64,000 bases of DNA, from assembly GCF_029633865.1 (NCBI RefSeq), contig NC_079213.1:111976553-112040552 (forward strand). The letters are read 5' to 3'. Origin of the DNA: Lampris incognitus. Lineage: Eukaryota > Chordata > Actinopteri > Lampriformes > Lampridae. A program made the translations under genes and the position numbers. Under the pieces are notes generated by a model that worked only from the letters and a program-made list of their open reading frames with translations, ran no database searches and was not told the DNA's origin. This document shows, one piece after another, positions 57,148-64,000 of the stretch (its first letter is position 1; each line of letters begins with the position of its first letter).

Positions 57148-57642
57148 AGATCCAGTCCCGTGAAAAGCATGTTTTCCAATCTCCCCGTATTCTTTAAAAT
57201 AGGGGTTTGTCATTGGAGAGTCACCCAAAATGTTCAAATGGCTGTTTTAGTTTTTGTTTTTTTTGGTGAAAATATGAAAAACCTCCTTGAGAAACGATCC
57301 TGGTCGTCAACACAATTAAACCGCTTCAGAAAACCAATCGGCTTTCTGCAATGAATTGCATCATTGAATACTCTAATTTGATTGGACGTCATGAATGGGT
57401 GTGTCAGTGTCAGGTGGTGTTTTTTCCGGATGGTGGCTTAGGATGAGCCATCAGTAAAGAGTCACATGACGTCCGGGGCCGCGCTTCCTCGACCTGCTGA
57501 GAACGGGGCGTGTTCGGAGAGGGTGCACTAAAACGGTTTAAACCGAACTGCACTTCTGAAGCGGAAATACAGACGACACTGTGAACATCCGTACGCCACA
57601 GCGACACTCGTCTGGTCGCTTTAAAGTGACTGGACTGGATCT
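57148..57642. mobile_element. 495-bp MITE with TTAA target duplication
   Basis: Exact inverted ends AGATCCAGTCC (57,148-57,158) and GGACTGGATCT (57,632-57,642), flanked by TTAA on both sides (57,144-57,147 and 57,643-57,646). TTAA duplication is typical of piggyBac-type elements. No transposase is encoded. A short TIR leaves some chance that the match is fortuitous, but 15 matched bases including TTAA is strong. Confidence 0.7.
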
Positions 57643-59399
57643 TTAAAATGTACTGGAAGGACGACTGCAGCCCCATTCTTTGTGGCTGAGATCAAATTTT
57701 ACCCTGGTTGTCTAAGAAGGGGAAAAAAGAAAGCAGGAAAAACAAAAACCAAACCAAAACAGATCACATATGGATTTGACATATTTCAACACAGTAATAA
57801 TGTGCAATAACTTACTGATCCCTGTAGGAGAACTGTCTCTGCTGTTGCAGCCCTCCGCGGGGAGGTCTGGGCACAGGGTTAGCTACGGAGCAGCACCCCT
57901 TGAGCAGGTGGGGGATCCAGTGTCTAGCTCAAGGGCACTTCAGCAGGGCAGAGGCGTATCGGTATGGGGATGTGAACCCAGGTCCTTTGGATGAAAAGCA
58001 CCTCCCAACTCGCTATGCCACCCCTCTCTGCACGAGCCATGAGAGGGTCGGAGCTAGACAACAGAGAGCTTTAAGCTCCCATCTTTTGGGCCTGATAAGG
58101 GGATGGAGGGAGGGGTCTGGAGCCAGGTCTCCGTGAGACGACTGGCTGACTGGGCTCAAAACTAGCTGATGGTAAGACGGCGTGCGGCGGCGACCTCATC
58201 TCAAAACCCAAATCGGCGAGAAATGGATGCGACACTGTAGGGACAAGACTAGAAAACAGGACCTTGTGGTGTCTCAGAAGGTGCCGCACAACTCACCCAC
58301 GACGCATAACACGGAGTGTGGATGTGAACAGCTCTGCGATAACGTTTGGTTCACAAACCGTAGAAAATAACTAGTGGTTTCCTTTGCGATGATGTTGCAG
58401 AGGGGGTGCCACAGCTAGGACGCTGGCCATGTGTGTGTGTGTGTGTGTGTGTGTGCAGCACGTAAGAACATGTGAACTTCTAGGTCTGTGTTACTCTACG
58501 AAAGTGGGGTAGTGTACAAGTGCAAGTGTAAACAATAACATGATTTGCTCGCTAGATGGCCCTACAGGACAGGTTTGGTTCTGCCGAGACGCTCATAGAG
58601 CAGAACGTTGAAATATTGCTTTAGCTCTTTCAAGTCAGCACGGCTGTGCAAACCAACATGGCGTCTCATACACAGCACAGGGAGCAGTGATGGACTGCGA
58701 AAAGGTTTTATACAGAAAAATATGAAACAAGTTGGCGGTCTTTTAAAAAAAAAACAAAAAAACTTCAGAGAAACTGTCCCTGTATACTCACACGAGGCGA
58801 GAATAAAGAGCTTTTTCAACCAATAATAATAATATCAGTCATAAACTTCTAGAAATGTCTGTTCACACAGGCCCTATGGGGAGCGCGGCGCTATAATTAC
58901 ATATGTATATGTACAGAAGGCAGGACGTCCTAATAGTTCCATCTCTGTACAGGTGAGGCGATGATCCACAAAAGAACACAACAGAACGAACAGAAACAGA
59001 CCGACGGGGAGATCACAAAATAAAAAGGTGAAGGGACGGAAACTAAAATACTCCGAAACCTTAATAAACAACGAGCCGATAAAACCAAATCTGCCGACCG
59101 ATCAAACGGCCGACAAACCAACCAACCAACCAACCACAAAATCCGAAATGCAGCAGCTCTTTGAGAACTCGCCGACTGAAGCGTAGAAGTCCTCCTGTCG
59201 CCCGTCCGTCCATCATCTCGCCGACTGCTGGCAGAAAGACAGACAGACAGACAACCGAGCCGATATGTTTCCTATGGTACATTTGGCACTAGTATTTGCC
59301 CTTGGTCCAGCAATAGGCAAATAAATGTCTTGTGTGTTCCCCTCCGAGCTGACAGGGTGGCTCATTTTCAGTTCCACGAGCCTCCGGCCGAGCGGGGTC

Positions 59400-59433
59400 G
59401 GGGGGTGGGGTGGGGTGGGGCGGGGCGGGGTGG
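59400..59433 (+). other. G-quadruplex-type G runs after the PDZ exon
   Basis: Six runs of four or five G separated by T or C (GGGGGTGGGGTGGGGTGGGG and onward), about 50 bases beyond the LAP stop codon, on the template-opposite strand. Confidence 0.8.
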
Positions 59434-59481
59434 ATGAGAAGAGAATAACATTGGTGTGTTTGTTTGTTAGAAAACGAAATG

Positions 59482-59592
59482 TTAGCGTGTGCTGCTGTCT
59501 CTCAGAACCACCAAGTCCACCGTCCGCTGGAAACTCTTCAGCAGAGAGACGGCTGTCTCATGCTCCATGTGTAAAAAACTATGTCCGTTAGC
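59482..59592 (-). CDS. lrrc7: LAP-family scaffold, last exon (PDZ C-terminal half)
   Basis: On the minus strand, acceptor CCTTGCAG, then [20 protein letters not shown] and [16 protein letters not shown], then TAA (37 codons including stop). It completes the PDZ domain begun by the exon at 62,535-62,609: A-N-G after D-K-I-L-Q is the usual junction, and HMEHE...A-V..L-L-K-S-F-Q is helix B with the last strand. The spacing and exon break match ERBIN and LRRC7, where the PDZ is the protein's C-terminus. HSF, HMEHE and KSFQ-VDLV favour densin-180 (LRRC7) over Erbin (YSF, NIEHG, KTFQ-VELI). LAP proteins (leucine-rich repeats plus PDZ) act at the basolateral membrane or postsynaptic density. Confidence 0.85.
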   Translation of the reverse strand, partial: ANGHSFLHMEHETAVSLLKSFQRTVDLVVLRDSSTR

Positions 59593-60494
59593 CTGCAAGG
59601 CAAACACGCAGCACAGTCAACAGCATGTGTGTGTGTGTGTGTGCGTGCTTGTTCTCAAGCAGTGTGTGTGTGTGTGCGTGTGTGTGTGTGCTTGTGAGTA
59701 GGTGGTTGTTTCCATGGTTCCATGCATGCACGTGTATGTGTGGTTTGAGGAGGGATGGCGGAGACACTGGGAGCAGCCCTAGCTCAGAAACACATCACTG
59801 TTGGGGAAAAGAGAGAGACAAAGAAAAAGAGAGAGAGGAGTGAGAGAGGGAGGAATACACACAGGAGAAGGTCATGCTGTGGGAAACTTAGCAGGGAGGG
59901 AGAGAGAAGTCTTTATAAAAAAAGGAGTCATTCTGCTAAATTGCACATCTGTGGAGAGAGAGGGAGAGGGGGAGGAGAGGGGGAGGGAAACGAGAATTGG
60001 AAGGGCCGGGAACTAGATCTTTCAGATGATGAGGGGTGAGATGGTGCGAGCTGTGGCCTGGGTTACAAGCCGAGAGACACCTGTCTGACCTCGAGTCCAT
60101 CCCACAGGTGGCAACGACGTGAGCGTTACCGCAAAGCTGAACTCTCAGAGGCACTACTGACACTTCTCCTCTGGCGGCGGCCTCACATTTACGGCGACAC
60201 CTCTGCGGCGAGCGTTACTCGCTCGTTTCCCGGCTCCGTTCTAACAGGTATCTTGGCATCGCCTGCCTCTTAGCGATGAAGAGCCGCAGGAGTCATGGTC
60301 AGCTCCGCTCTAGCTTCTCCTTATTCTATGCGAGTTTAGGGTTCAAGTTCTGGCTGCCATCGGCTGCGAATTACAGTTTCCCGTACTCGGCACAAGTGTA
60401 AGCTGCATCGGGTGACACAAAACGGTATTCTCTATCTGCTTGGTGTGAGAGGATGTAGGCAGACGCCGCGGTGTTCAGGAAGTTAGAGGCCTAG

Positions 60495-60928
60495 GAAGAG
60501 TCTGCAGACACCTTCTAGTTTGGTTTTTTTGGGGGGAGGGGGGATTCCCCCCCCCCTTTTTCGCCCCAATTGTACTTGGCCAATTACCCCACTCTTCCCG
60601 AGCCGTCCCGGGTCGCTGCTCCGCCCCCTGCAGACGACCACATGCCTCCTTTGACAGTGAGGAGTTTCGCCAGGAGGACGTAGCATGTGGGAGGATCATG
60701 CTATTTCTCCCAGTTCTCCCTTCCCCCCTGAACAGGCACTCCGACCAACCAGAGGAGGCGCTAGTGCAGCGACCAGGACACACCCACATCCGGCTTCCCA
60801 CCCGCAGACACGGCCAATTGTGTCTGTAGGGACGCCCGACCAAGCCGGAGGTAACACGGGGATTCAAACCAGGATCCCCATGTTGGTAGGCCACAGAATA
60901 GACCGCTATGCTACCCGGACGCCCCCTA
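60495..60928 (-). mobile_element. tRNA-like SINE, third family, copy 1
   Basis: On the minus strand the head is GGGCGTCCGGGTAGCATAGC (A-box-like) and GGTTTGAATCC (B-box-like). The body includes ACACAATTGGCCGTGTCTGC and GGTCGCTGCACTAGCGCC, and the end has GTAATTGGCCAAGTACAATT before a G/C-run tail. It matches copy 2 at 62,853-63,286 along its full length. Confidence 0.85.
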
Positions 60929-61564
60929 GGTTCTAGTTTTAATTTCAGTTATAGTTCTGCTTTTGATTTCTAATTTACCTGCGCCTGGGGAGGGGTGGCA
61001 ATGATATGGTATCATGTTAATAAGGATTCCATAGTAATTACTATTTACATTACATTGCACATTTTAAAGCTGAAACCTGTGACTTTTCTCTCTTAATCAA
61101 TCATTTTATCCATCTGGATAAAATCATTATTCATAAAATCATTGATAAAATCATTATTTTATCAATCATTATTTTTATCCATCCGCAGCCCGTCTGTAAC
61201 TTGTACCCTTACCGTTGTTGGAGACCCTCTCCGGTCTCTGGATACCGCTGCTGAACTGTTTTTTGGTCAGGGTCACACCAACTGTGTGCCCCTGCACCAG
61301 TTAGAAGACAGATCGAAACGTGAAGGCGATGTGGCGACGCTTCTGTTGGACAATCAGTATCACTGTGGCTACGATATAGTTTGATGAAGATTGTCATCCA
61401 TTAGACTTGGGTCTGAGGATCCCACTTTTACAAGGGTGAGGACTATTTACTGGTGAGCTGATGGCACACAAGCCACAGTGGCTGCCACGCCTCGTTTGCA
61501 GCCCGAGTAATCAGTTGCAATAGGTCTATAGCTCTCTGCCTCCTGCATCGAGCTATACTGCGAG

Positions 61565-61937
61565 ATTTATTTATTTATTTTACTACTTATTGATCCCTGT
61601 GGGGAAATTCTTCCTCTGCATTTAACCCGTCCTAGCTGTGTAGCTAGGAGCAGTGGGCAGCTGCCGTGCAGCGCCCGGGGACCAACTCCAGTTCTTCTTG
61701 CCATGCCTCGGTCAGGGGCACAGACAGGAGTATTAACCCTAACATGCATGTCTTTTTGATGCTGGGGGAAACCGGAGCACCTGGAGAAAACCCACGCAAA
61801 CACGGGGAAAACATGCAAACTCCACATAGAAAGGACCTGGGATGATCTCCCAAGGTTGGACAACCCCGGGGTTCGAACCTCGGACCTTCTTGCTGTGAGG
61901 CGACAGCGCTAACCACTGCGCCACCGTGCCGGCCGCC
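61565..61937 (-). mobile_element. SINE, second subfamily, copy 7
   Basis: Reverse-strand copy with head ACCACTGCGCCACCGTGCCG, B box as GGGTTCGAACC, the AACATGCAAACTCCACATAG block, and the subfamily 3' part (AGCTGTGTAGCTAGGAGCAG, TTATTGATCCCTGTGGGGAA). Confidence 0.88.
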
Positions 61938-62534
61938 GTTGTTCTGCTGTAACTGTGATTGTCTGTCCAGCAGAATTGCCACATCATCACATTTCAAATG
62001 GATAAAATAGTGAGGAAAAATCAGATTGCAGCTTTAAAGTTTCGTACTTAACTAAGGAGCTAAAAAGAATGCTGGGGCAAATAGAGAATAGCATTTTAGT
62101 ATGGTCTTCGACAAGGAAGCTGATGTCTGGTCTATCCCCGACCAATGATAATGGAGAGGAAGGGGCATGCCACATCTTGACCAATAGAAACACACAGAGA
62201 GGCAGATCTAGGTGGGAGAAATAACAGAGGTCTTATGGCCTGCTCACAGATGTCCATCAAGATGACCTCAGGGTCAAGTTGGGTTTTGACCAATGGTGCA
62301 TTTAATAGGTGATTTGCATCTTTCGTGCCCAGACCCCCATGTTTCAAATGTCCAGCTATAACTAGCTAATATCATTGGTTGTCATCATGGAGTGCTGACG
62401 GCAGCCACGGTCTATTTGTTTTCCTGCCAGATAACCTGCCCCTCTGGTGTTGTTTCAAATGGAAAATAGGATGGGGGAGAGGGGCATGGCTGCTTCTCAC
62501 CAAAAGTCTTTGAGGATGAGCGAGTGAGTGTTAC

Positions 62535-62609
62535 CTGCAGTATCTTGTCTCCAGGCAGCAGGGCGGAGGCGGCGGGCCCATCATGCTGTACCCTAGTAAC
62601 AAAGATACC
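62535..62609 (-). CDS. lrrc7: LAP-family scaffold, penultimate exon (PDZ middle)
   Basis: A 75-nt exon (25 codons, phase 0 both sides), acceptor TGACTTATAG and donor GTAACA. It encodes GIFVTRVQHDGPAASALLPG plus DKILQ, matching GIFVTRVQPEGPASKLLQPG plus DKIIQ of Erbin and the LRRC7 equivalent. This is the PDZ segment from strand C to strand D. The carboxylate-binding loop (G-F-S-I) should lie in the exon upstream, beyond or near 63-64 kb; I did not find it. The assignment to LRRC7 rather than Erbin rests on K-I-L-Q and the next exon. An intron of 2.9 kb separates it from the last exon. Confidence 0.88.
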
Positions 62610-62852
62610 CTATAAGTCAAAATGATACACCGTTAGGACAACACAGGGACACGATGGTTTAGAATCTTTGCCTTTCTCATTCTCATAATACCCCACCCCC
62701 CACCCAAAATACTCTGCCAAATAAAGTTCTGAAATGCATTCTCATTCGTCTGGATTTAAATCTGGTGTGCAAGCACAATACACAGTAAAATTGTGGATAA
62801 TATATTATACATCATTTGAATTGTAAATGTACAATGACTGGCATTAGCCCCC

Positions 62853-63286
62853 CCCCCTTTTTTTTTTTTGCCTGAATTGTACTTGGCCAATCACCCCACT
62901 CTTCCGAGCAATCCCGGTCTCTGCTCCACCCCCTCTGCCGATCCAGGAGGGCTGCAGACTACCACATGCCTCCTCCCATACATGTGGAGTCACCAGCCGC
63001 TTCTTTTCACCTGACAGTGAGGAGTTTCCCCAGGGGGACGTAGCGTGTAGGAGGATCATGCTATTCCCCCCAGTTCCCCCTCCCCCCTGAACAGGTGCCC
63101 CGACCGGCCAGAGGAGGCGCTGGTGCAGCGACCAGGACACATACCCACATCCGGCTTCCCACCCGCAGACACGGCCAATTGTGTCTGTAGGGACGCCCGA
63201 CCAAGCCGGAGGTAACATGGGGATTCGAACAGGAGATCCCTGTGTTGGTCGGCAACGGAATAGACCGCCACGCCACCCAGACGCTG
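62853..63286 (-). mobile_element. tRNA-like SINE, third family, copy 2
   Basis: Same structure as the copy at 60.5-60.9 kb: GTCTGGGTGGCGTGGCGG head on the minus strand, GGCCGTGTCTGCGGGTGGGA, and the CAATTCAGGC end with T and C runs. It includes about 40 bases (CATGCCTCCTCCCATACATG region) absent from copy 1. Confidence 0.85.
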
Positions 63287-63290
63287 ACTG

Positions 63291-63857
63291 GCATTAGTTA
63301 CATGAAACAAATTAGGATTATTTAACAAGCATGCAACTGTAGGACCTTTTTGGCCTTCTCAGTGCTTGAGAATATATGTATATTACAGAAAATATGCAAA
63401 GTAACATTTTTGAAAATGCTACGGAAAGAGACACAGCACACATATGAAAATATCTTTCGGCATTTCCAAAGGTAGAAAATGTATCGGGGAGGAAGGGACA
63501 GGGCTAAGGACCACATAAAACGTATAGCAAAACGCAGCACAATTTATCCGACACTAACTAATGAGGAGAAGCCGGTACCCGGTAAGGAGGTCAGGCAGAT
63601 AATATTTCCCACCAATTCATCCAAGGCAGAGATTGTAAATACACCAACATCTTTGCATTAAGCGCTGAAAGACGTTTGCTTCGTTGTGACAGAACAGCGG
63701 ACAACGTGGCTGTACCAGCTGAACACGGCTCAGCAGTGTGCACGTGTTGAACGCTGGAACTCAGCAGCGACAGATGTGTACAGATGTGGCATATATGAGT
63801 GACGCCAGGTTACGACACGATGCAAATGGTGCTTTAGTAGTCACATACTACAGTTTA

Positions 63858-63929
<72 letters not shown>

Positions 63930-64000
63930 GTCCAGTGATTTTAAAGCTATCAGTCCAGCAGTCACTGTGTACAACACGGATGCAGTGACGGCATCCAGTG
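63291..64000. other. upstream LAP intron; (CA)n
   Basis: (CA)n at 63,860-63,925. No further LAP exon was recognised. Confidence 0.5.

Larger units (their letters stand above)
55689..59481 (-). other. probable 3' UTR of the LAP-family gene
   Basis: Starts right after the TAA of the PDZ exon and shows no conserved open frame. An AATAAA on the minus strand (TTTATT at 55,689-55,694) is a candidate poly(A) signal; another lies near 55,098 (AACAATAAAAAC). The segment 55,690-56,560 is AT-rich and repeat-poor, as long neuronal 3' UTRs often are. It contains the TTAA-flanked MITE, two G-run motifs and, at about 57,780-58,050, a possible reverse tRNA-like repeat (GTGAACCCAGGTCC). The true end is uncertain. 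Confidence 0.45.
59593..62534 (-). other. last intron of the LAP-family gene
   Basis: Holds GT-rich patches (59,624-59,700), purine-rich sequence (59,810-60,000) and two SINE insertions listed separately. The rest, including 60,931-61,560, shows nothing recognisable. Confidence 0.7.

Noticed and set aside
62535..62609. PDZ exon as part of the dlg1 gene
   Set aside because: The sequence is LAP-type (GIFVTRVQ...DKILQ), not Dlg-type (SIFITKI...), it lies upstream of the dlg1 start codon, and the next exon ends in a stop codon.

Overview
The window looks like nuclear DNA from a teleost fish. Evidence: spliceosomal exons with GT-AG introns and vertebrate-type scaffold proteins, several fish-typical repeats (tRNA-headed SINEs, L2 and RTE LINEs, Penelope-like, Tc1-like, Harbinger-type and THAP/SWIM elements), and very long microsatellites. 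There are no bacterial features. By coordinate arithmetic, roughly 14 kb (about one fifth) is tandem repeat, so most long open reading frames are repeat artefacts.

Two real genes are supported, both on the minus strand. (1) 62,609-59,482: the last two coding exons of a LAP-family scaffold (densin-180/LRRC7 or Erbin type) encoding the C-terminal PDZ domain, followed by a probable 3' UTR reaching about 55.69 kb. (2) 44,720-23,281: the first four coding exons of a Discs-large MAGUK (dlg1/SAP97-like): MPVRQK start, L27 domain, a long Pro/Ser/Thr-rich linker, and a further linker exon. Splice phases agree at every junction. The PDZ, SH3 and GK exons expected downstream were not found at lower coordinates.

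Layout. 0-12.6 kb: minisatellites (39, 9-16, 16 and 22 bp units) and SINEs, with a Tc1 transposase wreck split by a SINE. 12.6-17.2 kb: a Penelope-like retroelement whose left terminal repeat holds about 48 copies of a 36-bp unit and whose GIY-YIG region holds about 13 copies of a 31-bp unit; a SINE and a Harbinger-type MITE are nested in it. 19-21.4 kb: L2 LINE. 23-45 kb: dlg1 exons, with introns holding a 27-bp minisatellite, a SWIM element with terminal inverted repeats, a THAP element, SAP/SWIM pseudogenes, an RTE fragment, a second Penelope-like copy with the same two minisatellites, a 1-kb purine tract and a 25-bp minisatellite next to exon 1. 45-51 kb: pyrimidine tract and 35/43-bp and 57-bp minisatellites. 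51.5-54 kb: Rex3-like RTE with target-site duplication. 55-64 kb: (GATA)n array, then the 3' end of the LAP gene with a TTAA-flanked MITE and SINEs.

A recurrent theme is that minisatellites here start inside transposable elements: in the Penelope terminal repeat, in the Penelope ORF, in the L2 ORF, in a LINE 3' UTR and in a SINE tail.
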